Shown here: one piece after another, positions 26,376 through 37,261 of the stretch
Position numbering within the stretch: the stretch's first letter is position 1
Layout: every line of letters begins with the position of its first letter
Assembly: GCA_903825395.1 (NCBI GenBank)
Contig: CAIKAF010000029.1
Coordinates: 62,001 to 126,000, forward strand
Origin: an uncultured Flavobacteriales bacterium
GTDB lineage: Bacteria > Bacteroidota > Bacteroidia > CAIKAF01
DNA length: 64,000 bases
Reading direction: 5' to 3'
Translations under genes and position numbers: made by a program
Notes under the pieces: generated by a model
Told to the model about the DNA's origin: nothing
What the model saw: only the letters and a program-made list of their open reading frames with translations
Database searches by the model: none

Positions 26376-27782
26376 TTAATTAAAACGCGGTTGGTCAAAC
26401 CACCAATCTCGAAGCGAAATTCCTAGGGTAACTCGAACGAAGAATTCCTGATAGGTTCCGGGCGCAGATGAATTCATCCAAATAAATTGGGTGCCCAAAT
26501 TCAGGTAAGACCCCAGATAGCGACTTTGTCCCATATTTCTTCCTCTTCTAAATCCGTGATTGAACGGTAAGCCTAATCCAATTCCCATGCCAAACTCAGA
26601 GGTTGGTAGGCTTTCTGGCTGGAAACTGTTTTTTTGGTAGTGAAATCCAAGTCGGGCAATGAGATTTTTGCTGAAGAGATTGCCTTTGTTTTTCAGTTTC
26701 CAATTGCCAGGCTGTGCTTGCACGCCAATTCCCAAACCCCAAGCATCGGCATAAATGGAGGTTGGATCATTGAAGTACCTAAAATCACTTCCCGTAGTGT
26801 AATGTCCGTCGGCCACACAAAGCCATTTTCCGGGGTTGCTCCATTGAAATCCGGCACGTAAGGTATTGGGCATGGCAACTTTGGCATCCAATTCTTTATT
26901 CAGTTGGATGGTATCTCCCACAATATTATACGCTCCTGCCACATATTGCATACCGATTTGGGTTCTTGAAGCCATAATCGGCACACCGGGCTGAACGGAA
27001 ATTCCCAAAATCAGTTCATGGTTTTTTCTCAGGGTATCTTTTCCCCCCTTTTCATTGGTGTAAATGCGTTTGAAGGGTAGTCTGATTTGTTGCTGAATGC
27101 CCAAATCGTATGAAAAGGAACCGGCCTCTACCTCTTCGCGGTTTCGGGTTGAAAAGAACCCCTGATTCCCGGGCAATATCAAATTCCTGTCGCGGGTTAG
27201 CGACCCGAAGGTATAGTGAAAAGCGGCGCCTAGGCTTAGGCGATTGAACAACTGAATTCCATGGTGCCAGGACAACCGATTCCAACCTCCACTGCCATTG
27301 AAGGCCCGTTCGACAGGAATGGTATCTCCATTGCTCATCAACGAACTGGAATCACGCATGGAATATCCAATTTGCGAAAAGGGCGAGAAGTTTAAGGCCA
27401 TTGAATATTTTAGAAATCTGGACTTTCGGAAGATTGGAAAGCCTATGCTAAAATGATTCACATATAAATTTCCGAACGAATACGGTGCACCATTAATGTT
27501 CCGTTGTCCGCTGTTCAACTCAGCCCCCACCTGCAAGGTGGTTAAATCTACAGCCGAAATGGAGGCCGGATTTAAAAAATTAAGGCTCATGGAATCGCGC
27601 AGAGCTGCCCCAGATTGACCTAGAACCGACCCGTGTTGTGAAAACGGCCTTTGCCACTCTCCAATTCCATAAATGGAATAGGGTGAAAAATCATCCACTT
27701 GAGCATGTACAGATGCCGTAAAACTAAAACTGCTGAGCAGAATTAATGAGAGAAAAATGCGTTTTAACGGTTCCATGTCCAT
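26376..27782 (-). CDS. Outer-membrane beta-barrel protein (FadL/PorV-like), function unknown
   Basis: The 468-residue protein has a signal peptide (ending VHAQ) followed by SPYSIYGIGEW, a common opening of a Bacteroidota outer-membrane family. LNFLNPASISAVDLTTLQVG and the alternating-hydrophobic strands indicate a barrel in the style of FadL or PorV. The start may be the ATG at 27776 instead. Its 5' end overlaps the coaX 3' end by about 13-19 bp, implying coupling. No substrate can be inferred. Confidence 0.72.
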   Translation of the reverse strand: MDMEPLKRIFLSLILLSSFSFTASVHAQVDDFSPYSIYGIGEWQRPFSQHGSVLGQSGAALRDSMSLNFLNPASISAVDLTTLQVGAELNSGQRNINGAPYSFGNLYVNHFSIGFPIFRKSRFLKYSMALNFSPFSQIGYSMRDSSSLMSNGDTIPVERAFNGSGGWNRLSWHHGIQLFNRLSLGAAFHYTFGSLTRDRNLILPGNQGFFSTRNREEVEAGSFSYDLGIQQQIRLPFKRIYTNEKGGKDTLRKNHELILGISVQPGVPIMASRTQIGMQYVAGAYNIVGDTIQLNKELDAKVAMPNTLRAGFQWSNPGKWLCVADGHYTTGSDFRYFNDPTSIYADAWGLGIGVQAQPGNWKLKNKGNLFSKNLIARLGFHYQKNSFQPESLPTSEFGMGIGLGLPFNHGFRRGRNMGQSRYLGSYLNLGTQFIWMNSSAPGTYQEFFVRVTLGISLRDWWFDQPRFN

Positions 27783-28495
27783 AAGTGCACCAAGCCTTCA
27801 AAAACCAAAAGGGGCGCGGCAAAGATGCGATTTTTAGATTTAGCCTCAAAATGCGAGGCATCTCCGCCGCACATGTAAACGAGTCCTTTCGGAAATTGTT
27901 GTAAAAAACGGTCAATCTCGGCCTGAATTTCGTCTGTCCACCCTTGAAAAGCACCCCTTGCCAAGGCATCTTTTGTGTTGGTAGGGTAGGAGCCTTCGGT
28001 TTTGGGTTTGATGGTGGTATGCTGGATTAAGGGCAATTTCCCAGTAAACTCGTGCATAGCTTGGCTTCGCATTCTGAGTCCGGGAGAAATAACTCCTCCA
28101 AGGTGTCCCTGCTTTTGGCTAAGCACATCAAAGGTAATGCAGGTCCCGGCATCGATAATTAGGGCGTCGCAGCTTGGATTTTTGGCGAAGACCCCCGCAA
28201 TTGCGGCAATTCGGTCTGAACCAATTTGGGCTCGGTCGTAGCGGGTTTGGAACGGAATATGTATGTCAGCGTTTATTTCTAAGGGCTCTGTAGGCCATTG
28301 GGACAGAATGACCGGCAAGGCTGCCCCCACACCGGAATAAACCAATTGGGCTGATGGGGGTACCGAATTGATGTTTAACTCCTCTAACCCCTTATAGGTG
28401 GTAATCCAGGTTTGATTTTCAATGTCCCAGATGCTGTATTTGGCCGAGGAATTCCCGGAATCAATCGCATAAAGGAAGGAGGGGCTAGTATGCAT
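27764..28495 (-). CDS. coaX: Type III pantothenate kinase
   Basis: The start is the ATG at 28495; the longer frame would run into the tRNA gene. The 243-residue protein phosphorylates pantothenate, the first step of coenzyme A synthesis. It has the type III (acetate/sugar kinase-like) motifs: YAIDSGNSSAKYSIWD (phosphate-1), IGSDRIAAIAG (pantothenate loop), DAGTCITFDVL (phosphate-2) and GGVISPGLRMR. Type III enzymes require a monovalent cation and are not feedback-inhibited by CoA. It heads the operon leading to lptC. Confidence 0.92.
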   Translation of the reverse strand: MHTSPSFLYAIDSGNSSAKYSIWDIENQTWITTYKGLEELNINSVPPSAQLVYSGVGAALPVILSQWPTEPLEINADIHIPFQTRYDRAQIGSDRIAAIAGVFAKNPSCDALIIDAGTCITFDVLSQKQGHLGGVISPGLRMRSQAMHEFTGKLPLIQHTTIKPKTEGSYPTNTKDALARGAFQGWTDEIQAEIDRFLQQFPKGLVYMCGGDASHFEAKSKNRIFAAPLLVFEGLVHLWTWNR

Positions 28496-28530
28496 GCTGC
28501 TGAAGCTGAGTGCAAAGCACCAAGATAAAA

Positions 28531-28553
28531 TAAAAAAACCCCGAAACGGGGTT
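28531..28553 (-). terminator. Rho-independent terminator after tRNA-Phe
   Basis: Minus strand stem AACCCCG/CGGGGTT with a TTT loop followed by seven T residues, 5 nt beyond the tRNA 3' end. Confidence 0.9.
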
Positions 28554-28557
28554 GAAG

Positions 28558-28630
28558 TGGTACCAGTTGGAATCGAACCAACGACACAAGGATTTTCAGT
28601 CCTTTGCTCTACCAACTGAGCTATGGTACC
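28558..28630 (-). tRNA. tRNA-Phe (GAA)
   Basis: A 73-nt cloverleaf on the minus strand. Acceptor arms GGTACCA and TGGTACC pair; the D arm is AGCTCAGTTGGTAGAGC; the anticodon loop CTGAAAA gives GAA for Phe; the T arm contains GGTTCGATTCC. The discriminator is A, and CCA is not encoded. A terminator follows directly. Confidence 0.97.
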
Positions 28631-28677
28631 TTTAAAGGGGAGTGCAAATGTATAAAAAAAATATGATTGGCGAAACG

Positions 28678-29169
28678 TTAGAAACTATACATTAAACCAA
28701 CATGGGGTATGAACGCTACTAAGGCTCCACCACTGATTACAATTGGCATCCGAATGCCGCCTTCGGCGAAGAGGAAGGGGGTTAATTCATATCGGTAGCG
28801 CACATCGGGATTGAGTAAAAAGCCGCCGTTGCCGCCGCCAAATATTCCGCCTACACCGGCATTGGCTATGATTTGGCCGGTGCTTAGTGGGAAATGATAC
28901 CCTGCTTTGGCTACGAAACCAAAGTTTGAGCTGTTGAAGTTAGCTGAAATCAGGGAAGCTTCAATCCCGGCAGAAATTTTGGGATCTATGGCATACGTTA
29001 TGTCCGCCGTCCACTGAAACCAAGCATATGAACCTGTTGAAACGGCTGGCCCTATTCCTAAATTAGAGCCCATAAAAAAGCCGATAGGAACCCTGTAGGT
29101 TTGGGCCTGAACACCAACAGCGCCGCAGAAAAGGCCTGCTAAAAGAAAAAATGAGCGAATTTGAAGCAT
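28678..29169 (-). CDS. Small outer-membrane beta-barrel protein
   Basis: The start is the ATG at 29169. The 163-residue product has a signal peptide (FFLLAGLFCGAVGVQAQ) and Gly-rich alternating strands that end with an aromatic tail (HVGLMYSF, final Phe), as expected for an eight- or ten-strand barrel. Repeated G-I/V-G-G-x-F-G-G segments (VGGIFGGGNGGF) are visible. The function is unknown. It sits alone between the M16 peptidase and tRNA-Phe, 82 bp after the former. Confidence 0.68.
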   Translation of the reverse strand: MLQIRSFFLLAGLFCGAVGVQAQTYRVPIGFFMGSNLGIGPAVSTGSYAWFQWTADITYAIDPKISAGIEASLISANFNSSNFGFVAKAGYHFPLSTGQIIANAGVGGIFGGGNGGFLLNPDVRYRYELTPFLFAEGGIRMPIVISGGALVAFIPHVGLMYSF

Positions 29170-29250
29170 CGTATTTGGGTATTTGATTGGATTCAATTTT
29201 CTACACAAAATTAGGCCAAAGTCCCTGTAAACGCAAACTATTTTCTGAGT

Positions 29251-32067
29251 TTAGTATTCCATTTTTTTGAGTGTAATTGGCAGATTCAAGGCATCCAATT
29301 GGGGCTTGAGTTTGCTGTAATCGGCCACAATTATAATCCAGGCCGTTTGGGCGTCTAAGTAGCGTTTAATATGAAAATTCATAATGGATGAATTCATGCT
29401 GTTCAGCATATTTTTTTGCTTGGTAGTATAATCGGTGCTTAGGTTGTAGGTCAGAATGTTTTTCAAAATTCCTAGACGTTGCCACGGTGTTTCATAGCTT
29501 AGTGCTTCTCGTTGAGCCATAGCCAATCGGGTGAATTCGATTTCAGCATCTGTAGGTCCTTCGTTGAAATAAGCGGTTAGTTCTTTCATGATTTCGGTGA
29601 TGGAGGAATCGGAAGTGGCATGGAGGAATGATCCGGCCACCTGGAAATACCCAAAATGTGGATTTCCCTGAAATCCTGCCCGAACCCCGTAAGTATAGCC
29701 CTTGTCTTCCCGTAGGTTGAGGTTGAGTCGGCTATTGAATGCTCCACCCAAAGGGAAGGTCGCTACATTTGATAAAAAGTAAGGGCCTAGAGCATCGTAG
29801 GGCAAACCTTTGGAAACAAATCGAATTTCCGATTGGGCTGAACCGGGCTTATCTACTACAATTAAGGTAGGGCGAATGGGGAATTTAAGCTCCGGAAAGG
29901 AATGAATCAACTCTTTTGGGTTGCGGTTTAACTGATTTAAAAATCCTAAATCTGCGTCCAATTCAGCCGCATTGGAATACCCTACCGCTGAAACACGGGC
30001 AAGTGAAGGTTGAAAAATGCGGGCATACCATTCCTGAATTGTAGCTTTTGATATGGCGGCAATGCTATTTTGAGTACCCAGTTCGGGCAGTGCAGCCCGG
30101 TGGCCTTCCATTAGGGTAGCGTTCACCATATCTGACGCTAAAGCCCCGGCGTTGGTTTTACGGTTTTTAAGGTTTTCGAGCTGTTGCTTTCGAAGCCGTT
30201 CAATGTCTTCCGAATCGAAGGCCGGCTTTAAAAGTCGTTCCTCAGCAATTTGCATCACTTCTTGAACGTCCTTTTTTAAGCAGCGTATGGAAATGCCAGT
30301 TTCTAAAGCACCAGTGTAAACAGATAGAGAAGCACCCAAGGCTTTCAAGCGGTCGTTCAAGGCTTCAGCGGTTGAGTTAAGCGACTTTTCTTCCATTAAG
30401 TTCACCATGATTTGGCTTACACCAGCATGTTGTACTGACTCATGCCAAAACCCGATAGGCCATGATATTTGAATGGAAATCAAAGGCAATTCAGGATAAG
30501 AGGTGCCTGTGGCCAAGGCTCCTGAACTTAAATTTTGCTTCCAGATGGCCAGCTGTGTATCTCCGATTTTGCTGCCCGGTTCGGGTTTTTTAGACCGATC
30601 AAAATTGTCTTTGCCTTTGGTGTACGTGAGTGAGGTATATTCTGAAACATCGGGGGAATAGCCCTCAGGTGCTTTGGGTCGGCCCGCATTGTCGGGTGCC
30701 GCCGGTAAGACTGAACCGTCTTTGGGGATGCAAGACAGGTAAACGGCAGGCTTTCCTTTTATGTACCTTCTATATACCTCCATCACCTGCTCTGGTTTTA
30801 CGTTGCGGTACTTGGAGATTTCGGTCAATCTGGTTTTGGGGCTTCCTGTAAAGGTCTGGTAATAGGCCAATTGGGCCGCCTTGCCAGAAATGGAGGCTAA
30901 ATTTTGAATGGCTTCAGCCTCCTGTTGAGTGGCAAAGCGGTCAATATCTGCTTGAGAAATGCCGCGCTTTTCAAACACAGAAAGCGATTTTTCCCATTCG
31001 GTTTTCAACCCCGATAGAGAAGCCTGTGCAAATCCTGTAATGCTGATGGACATGTATCCGGCAAGTTCGGCAGTAGAATGGTAGGCGTAAGCGGATTTGG
31101 CTTTTTGAGTTTTTTCCAATTCCTGATATAAAATGGAGCTTTTTCCGCCGCCCAATACATCCGCCAAAATATCCAATGCAGCCTCGTCTTCGTGGCGGGC
31201 TTCAATGCTTGGATATGTAATAGATAGAAGTGGGAATCGAACATTGTCTTTGTACGAAACAAAGCGATCTGAGGAAAGTTTTGTGGGGGTAGGAGCCATG
31301 GACTTTACTTCTGGGCCTCTTGGAATAGAGCTGAAGTACTTTTTTACCCAGTTTAAGCACTGTTCTTTATCAAAACTTCCGGCTATGGTCAGGGTAGCAT
31401 TGTTGGGCCCATACCAGCGCAAAAAGAACTTTTTTAAATCATCTAGAGTTGCGGCATTTAAGTCGTCAATGTAACCAATGGTTGTCCATGAATACGGGTG
31501 GCCAAAGGGGTACAAGGCCTCCATGGTTTTTTCATACACCAAGCCATACGGGCGGTTGTCGTAGCGTTGACCACGTTCGTTTTTAACGGTAGCGCGTTGA
31601 ATTTCGAATTTTTTCAGGGTTACAGCATCTAAGAAAAATCCCATTCGGTCAGCTTCAAGCCACAACGCTGTTTCCAATTGATTGGCCGGTACAGTTTCGA
31701 AGTAGTTGGTGCGGTCTAGGTTGGTAGTACCGTTTAAGGTACCCCCCGCTTCGGTTACGATCTTAAAATGCTCTTCGTCGGCCACATTGTCTGAGCCTTG
31801 AAACATCATGTGTTCGAAAAAATGAGCAAAGCCTGACCTTCCTGACAATTCTCTTGCTGACCCCACATGGTAGGTTACATCTACATGAACCATCGGGTCT
31901 GAGGTGTCGGGGTGTAAAATAATGGTTAGCCCATTATCAAGCTGGAATTTTTCATAGGGGATAATCCAAGGGTTCCCTGGGGCTGTAGGTTGAGATTCGA
32001 TGGGCTTAATTTGGCCCAAGGCATTTAGGCACAGGGCCAGAGAAAACCAAAGAGGAAATTGTTTCAT
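29251..32067 (-). CDS. M16 (pitrilysin-family) two-domain metallopeptidase
   Basis: The 938-residue protein starts at the ATG at 32067, with a signal peptide ending LGQ. The first half carries the inverted zinc motif HFFEHMMFQG (HxxEH) and, downstream, a conserved NERGQRYDNRPYG segment supplying the third ligand region. The second half (from about residue 500) is a homologous, catalytically degenerate domain with R/Y substrate-binding residues (DKGYTYGVRAGFQGN). Such periplasmic proteases degrade peptides. A TACCTTTG promoter box lies 19 nt upstream. Confidence 0.9.
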   Translation of the reverse strand: MKQFPLWFSLALCLNALGQIKPIESQPTAPGNPWIIPYEKFQLDNGLTIILHPDTSDPMVHVDVTYHVGSARELSGRSGFAHFFEHMMFQGSDNVADEEHFKIVTEAGGTLNGTTNLDRTNYFETVPANQLETALWLEADRMGFFLDAVTLKKFEIQRATVKNERGQRYDNRPYGLVYEKTMEALYPFGHPYSWTTIGYIDDLNAATLDDLKKFFLRWYGPNNATLTIAGSFDKEQCLNWVKKYFSSIPRGPEVKSMAPTPTKLSSDRFVSYKDNVRFPLLSITYPSIEARHEDEAALDILADVLGGGKSSILYQELEKTQKAKSAYAYHSTAELAGYMSISITGFAQASLSGLKTEWEKSLSVFEKRGISQADIDRFATQQEAEAIQNLASISGKAAQLAYYQTFTGSPKTRLTEISKYRNVKPEQVMEVYRRYIKGKPAVYLSCIPKDGSVLPAAPDNAGRPKAPEGYSPDVSEYTSLTYTKGKDNFDRSKKPEPGSKIGDTQLAIWKQNLSSGALATGTSYPELPLISIQISWPIGFWHESVQHAGVSQIMVNLMEEKSLNSTAEALNDRLKALGASLSVYTGALETGISIRCLKKDVQEVMQIAEERLLKPAFDSEDIERLRKQQLENLKNRKTNAGALASDMVNATLMEGHRAALPELGTQNSIAAISKATIQEWYARIFQPSLARVSAVGYSNAAELDADLGFLNQLNRNPKELIHSFPELKFPIRPTLIVVDKPGSAQSEIRFVSKGLPYDALGPYFLSNVATFPLGGAFNSRLNLNLREDKGYTYGVRAGFQGNPHFGYFQVAGSFLHATSDSSITEIMKELTAYFNEGPTDAEIEFTRLAMAQREALSYETPWQRLGILKNILTYNLSTDYTTKQKNMLNSMNSSIMNFHIKRYLDAQTAWIIIVADYSKLKPQLDALNLPITLKKMEY

Positions 32068-32086
32068 GGTCAAAAATTACTTCGAC

Positions 32087-32094
32087 CAAAGGTA
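32087..32094 (-). promoter_or_regulatory. Putative -7 box (TACCTTTG) for the M16 peptidase
   Basis: An exact TAnnTTTG match on the minus strand, 19 nt before the ATG at 32067. Confidence 0.5.
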
Positions 32095-32159
32095 CAAACT
32101 ATTTAATGTCCGATTTCAGTGCCTGACAGCAGCTAGAAAAGAATCAAGGTCCCTAACAA

Positions 32160-32636
32160 TTAAAAAAGCTGAAAGGTGAAAGGCAGCAGATGTTCGATGC
32201 CCTTGCAGCGCGTGATTTGATTTTCCGGACCTTCAAAAATTATATCGATGGGGGCATTGTTTTGACGGGCTTGCGATTCTGAAATCACCTGGCGGCACCC
32301 ACCGCAAGGGGCATAGACTCGTTTGTTGTCTTTAAATTCAGAAACCACCGCAATGCACAGCAGTTGAATTTTTGCTTCTGGATAGGTGGCGCCAACATAA
32401 TTCAGCAGAACACGTTCGGCGCACATTCCACTGGGGTAGGAGGCGTTTTCTTGGTTGGAACCGGAAAGGATTTCTCCTGATTCAAGCACCACTGCGGCTC
32501 CCACATGGAATTTGCTGTAGGGCGCATGCGCCTTAAGTGCGGCTTTTCTGGCCTCCGCTAAAACAGCGGCTTCTATGGTCGTTAATTCCGATTCAGGCTG
32601 GGTGAAGAATTCAGGTTGTATGGGCAGTTTTATCAT
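32160..32636 (-). CDS. cdd: Cytidine deaminase
   Basis: The 158-residue protein converts cytidine/deoxycytidine to uridine forms in pyrimidine salvage. The zinc motifs are complete: MCAERVLLNYVGA (C-A-E, with catalytic Glu) and VYAPCGGCRQVISE (PCxxC). The substrate strand KFHVGAAVVLESGEILSGSN includes the family's N-x-E-N-A-S-Y-P region (NQENASYPSG). It is slightly longer than the classical ~135-residue enzymes because of an N-terminal extension. It is divergent from pepA and has the best promoter in the window. Confidence 0.93.
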   Translation of the reverse strand: MIKLPIQPEFFTQPESELTTIEAAVLAEARKAALKAHAPYSKFHVGAAVVLESGEILSGSNQENASYPSGMCAERVLLNYVGATYPEAKIQLLCIAVVSEFKDNKRVYAPCGGCRQVISESQARQNNAPIDIIFEGPENQITRCKGIEHLLPFTFQLF

Positions 32637-32659
32637 GCTTCAATATTGAGAAAGGGCGT

Positions 32660-32688
32660 CAAAGGTACATTAAAATGTGAATTGCAAA
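32660..32688 (-). promoter_or_regulatory. Promoter of cdd (TTTG-N17-TACCTTTG)
   Basis: On the minus strand TTTG (32685-32688) and TACCTTTG (32660-32667) are separated by exactly 17 nt. This is a full match to the Bacteroidota -33/-7 consensus, 23 nt upstream of the cdd ATG. Confidence 0.72.
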
Positions 32689-32867
32689 CTGAGATGTAAG
32701 TTAAGTTGCTTATTTGGTAATTAATAATTAGGTTGGGGTTGCTCTGTTTTCATGCCTATCCGGAATTTTTTAGCGGTTTTTTATCCTCGATTTTACATTC
32801 CAGACCCATAGAAGGGGTTAAGTTGATAAAAACATGTTAAATTTCAATTATTCCGCTTGGCACTACC

Positions 32868-32875
32868 TACCTTTG
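32868..32875 (+). promoter_or_regulatory. Putative -7 box (TACCTTTG), 5 nt from the ATG
   Basis: An exact TAnnTTTG match; only five bases separate it from the ATG at 32881. A weak TTTC lies 22 nt upstream. Transcription from it would start at the start codon. Confidence 0.5.
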
Positions 32876-32880
32876 TGGGT

Positions 32881-34254
32881 ATGAAATTTCCAGTTCAATT
32901 TTTTTCAGCAGAAGCAGAACTTGACTCAGTTGAGGCCTATGTTTTTATAGGGGTTCCAGCCGCAGTGCCTGCCTCATGGCCTTCCTTTCTAAATACTTGG
33001 CTGCACTCTATTTCAGCAGAAGAAGGGGCAAAAGGCATATTTCAAGTTCAATTTTCAAAAGCAAAGGCCTTCCTGCTTATACCGGAAGAGACGAGTGCCG
33101 AAGCGGTTCGTACCCTAGCCTCGGGAATCAAACTTCAAGGAAATGTGGGTATTTTTTCTTCGCTTTCAGCAGATGCCTCCCTGTTTGCTGTTGAGGGTAT
33201 GATTTTGGCCAGTTATTCCTTTAGAAGGACGTCCTCATTGAACGTTTATCTGAGCGGTAACCCCGTTGATTCATCCGAGCTGGCTGTGTTGGTGAATGCC
33301 GTTTATCAGGTTCGAGATTGGGTGAACTTACCCTATAATCAATTGAAAAGTGTTGATTTTCATGCCGAAATTGAACGCGCAGCGGCGCAATGTGGCTTGA
33401 AATACGAAGGTTTAGGCCCAAAGGCCATTGAGGCCTTAAAAATGGTGGGATTGGAATCGGTCAATAAGGGGAGCGTTAGCCCTCCTTTATTTGCCATTTT
33501 AGAGCATTGTCCGGAAGGGAAATCTCAGGAGGCTCCAATGGTTTTGGTAGGTAAGGGTGTGATGTTTGATTCCGGTGGCCACAGCCTAAAGACGGCGAAA
33601 GGAATGGAAGAAATGAAGGGAGATATGGCCGGAGCGGCTACGGTGTTGGGAACGATGATGGTATTGGCGCAGATGAACTATCCGAAACGGGTTGTGGGCT
33701 TACTTCCAATTACCGACAATCGCTTGGCTCCAGGAAGTTTAAGTCCGGGTGACGTTATTACCTATTCCAATGGAGTATCCGTTGAAATATTAAATACCGA
33801 TGCCGAAGGGCGACTGATTCTAGCCGATGCCTTATTGTATGCTGCAAAATTGAAACCGGAATGGGTGTTGGATTTAGCGACATTAACAGGGGCTGCCGTT
33901 GCCGCTGTGGGTGAGGGAGCTATGGTAGGTTTTGAACATTCAGCCCCTGAATTGTTTTCCATGCTTCAAGACGCGGGTCAACATGTAGGTGAACCTGTGG
34001 TTCAGTTGCCCTTGTTGCCCGAATACGAAGAGCAATTGAAATCGGATGTGGCTGATATAAAAAATATAGGGTCGGGCTACGCTGGAGCCATAACTGCCGC
34101 CTTATTCTTAAAGCGATTTACGGATTTTCCGTGGATGCACATCGATTTGTCCATGGCTTTAACGGCCTCGGCTACCCATTATAGAACAGCAGGGGGCACG
34201 GGTGCTGGATTGCGCCTATTGTGGCAATTTTTTCAGGCTGCCCAAAAGAAATAA
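32881..34254 (+). CDS. pepA: Leucyl aminopeptidase, M17 family
   Basis: The 457-residue cytosolic protein is read from the ATG at 32881; the frame's earlier codons lie inside the promoter. The family signature NTDAEGRLILADAL is present, along with GKGVMFDSGGHSLK and MKGDMAGAATVLGTM, which supply the two-metal ligands. M17 enzymes release N-terminal residues, often Leu, as hexamers. The N-terminal domain (residues 1-150) is poorly conserved, as expected. pdxA follows 6 bp downstream in the same direction. Confidence 0.9.
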   Translation: MKFPVQFFSAEAELDSVEAYVFIGVPAAVPASWPSFLNTWLHSISAEEGAKGIFQVQFSKAKAFLLIPEETSAEAVRTLASGIKLQGNVGIFSSLSADASLFAVEGMILASYSFRRTSSLNVYLSGNPVDSSELAVLVNAVYQVRDWVNLPYNQLKSVDFHAEIERAAAQCGLKYEGLGPKAIEALKMVGLESVNKGSVSPPLFAILEHCPEGKSQEAPMVLVGKGVMFDSGGHSLKTAKGMEEMKGDMAGAATVLGTMMVLAQMNYPKRVVGLLPITDNRLAPGSLSPGDVITYSNGVSVEILNTDAEGRLILADALLYAAKLKPEWVLDLATLTGAAVAAVGEGAMVGFEHSAPELFSMLQDAGQHVGEPVVQLPLLPEYEEQLKSDVADIKNIGSGYAGAITAALFLKRFTDFPWMHIDLSMALTASATHYRTAGGTGAGLRLLWQFFQAAQKK

Positions 34255-34260
34255 TCTGGT

Positions 34261-35334
34261 ATGAAAGAACGCAATCAGCCACTGAATGTGGCCATTTCAG
34301 TTGGAGATATACATGGCATTGGACCGGAAATCATTTTGGCGGCCTTTCAAGAAAATCAATTATTTAAATGGTTTACTCCCGTGGTTTTTGATCCGGCAGG
34401 GGCCATTCCTCAACTTAAATCTTCCTTTCCAGATCTATTTTTAGATTCAATCTGTGAATTGAAACCCGGAGAGCCAATTAAGCCCAAAAAAATGAATCTA
34501 ATGGGCCTTCCGGCAGAAGGACATCCCTTGAGCCCAGGTCAGCGAAAGCCCGATGGGGCTAAGTTCGCTGTGGACTCTTTGAAAATGGCTGTAAATGCTA
34601 TAATATCAGGTCTTTGTGATTGCTTGGTTACCTGTCCTTTGGATAAAACCCATCTCACTGAATCTGGCATGCCATTTCCGGGGCATACCGAATACCTTGG
34701 AGTTGAGTTCAAAGGCAAACCACAAATGATTATGGTTGCCGGTCAGCTTCGGGTTGGATTGTTCACAGGACATATGGCTCTAGACCAAGTAGCTCAATCT
34801 GTAAATACCGCCGATTTGGTTCGTAGCCTCTTGGCTTTGAATCAAACCTTGAAAATTGATTTCCAAATTGGTCGGCCTAAGATCGCAGTACTTTCCTTAA
34901 ACCCACACGCCGGAGATCATGGAAAATTCGGAAAACAAGAGGCAGAGGTAATACAACCCGCCTTAGACGAATGCGTAGATCAACATGGGCTTTTGGTTTC
35001 AGGGCCTTTTGCATCGGATGGGTTTTTCGGTTCGGGTGCCTTTCGGAAATTCGATGGAGTACTTAGTATGTATCACGATCAGGGCTTGACTGCCTTTAAG
35101 GCCTTAGCCGGTTTTGAGGGTGTGAATTACACGGGCGGTTTGCCGGTGGTTAGAACTTCACCCGATCATGGGCCAGCTTTTGATTTGGCCGGAAAGGGTA
35201 CGGCAGATCCCAGCTCTTTCAGAGAAGCGCTTTTCGTGAGTAGGGATGTTTTTTTCAATCGGCAACTGCATGCAGAATTAAAGGAAAATCCACTTCGGAT
35301 TTCTCCCAAGAGCCATTCTGCGTATGAGCGCTAA
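34261..35334 (+). CDS. pdxA: 4-hydroxythreonine-4-phosphate dehydrogenase
   Basis: The 357-residue protein catalyses the NAD-dependent oxidation of 4-phosphohydroxy-L-threonine in the DXP-dependent vitamin B6 pathway. Motifs in order: ISVGDIHGIGPEI at the N-terminus, TCPLDKTHLTESGMPFPGHT with the following EYLG, GLFTGHMALDQV, LSLNPHAGDHGKFGKQE (metal-binding His) and MYHDQGLTAFKAL (second His). It is a little longer than typical (~330). It is 6 bp after pepA, so probably in the same transcript. No pdxJ is in the window. Confidence 0.93.
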   Translation: MKERNQPLNVAISVGDIHGIGPEIILAAFQENQLFKWFTPVVFDPAGAIPQLKSSFPDLFLDSICELKPGEPIKPKKMNLMGLPAEGHPLSPGQRKPDGAKFAVDSLKMAVNAIISGLCDCLVTCPLDKTHLTESGMPFPGHTEYLGVEFKGKPQMIMVAGQLRVGLFTGHMALDQVAQSVNTADLVRSLLALNQTLKIDFQIGRPKIAVLSLNPHAGDHGKFGKQEAEVIQPALDECVDQHGLLVSGPFASDGFFGSGAFRKFDGVLSMYHDQGLTAFKALAGFEGVNYTGGLPVVRTSPDHGPAFDLAGKGTADPSSFREALFVSRDVFFNRQLHAELKENPLRISPKSHSAYER

Positions 35335-35346
35335 GTGCCCCAATGA

Positions 35347-36981
<1,635 letters not shown>

Positions 36982-36984
36982 GCC

Positions 36985-37224
36985 ATGAATTTACTGGTTG
37001 TTACTCCCGATCTAACCCTTTTTGATGGTCCCATTAAGTTGGTACAATGTCCCGGCACCGATGGTTCCTTCGAGTTGATGGACAAGCATGCCGCGTTGAT
37101 TAGCACACTGAAAAAGGGAACCTTGCGTATTGTTGAACCCTCTGGTGCTGAAACCAGCATCGATATCCGTTCGGGTGTGGTAGAAATGTCAGGCAATGTG
37201 GTGACCATTCTGGCCGAAAACTGA
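36985..37224 (+). CDS. atpC: F1-ATP synthase subunit epsilon, short form
   Basis: The 79-residue protein has only the N-terminal beta-sandwich: LLVVTPDLTLFDGPIKLVQC, GTDGSFELMDKHAALISTL, and DIRSGVVEMSGNVVTILAE. The C-terminal helical hairpin that in E. coli or Bacillus inhibits ATP hydrolysis is absent. This truncation is normal for many Bacteroidota but implies no epsilon-hairpin control. It is translated directly after atpD. Confidence 0.93.
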   Translation: MNLLVVTPDLTLFDGPIKLVQCPGTDGSFELMDKHAALISTLKKGTLRIVEPSGAETSIDIRSGVVEMSGNVVTILAEN

Positions 37225-37261
37225 TTTCATCGGTTTCTAAACGCTTTTTTCTTGAGGCGCC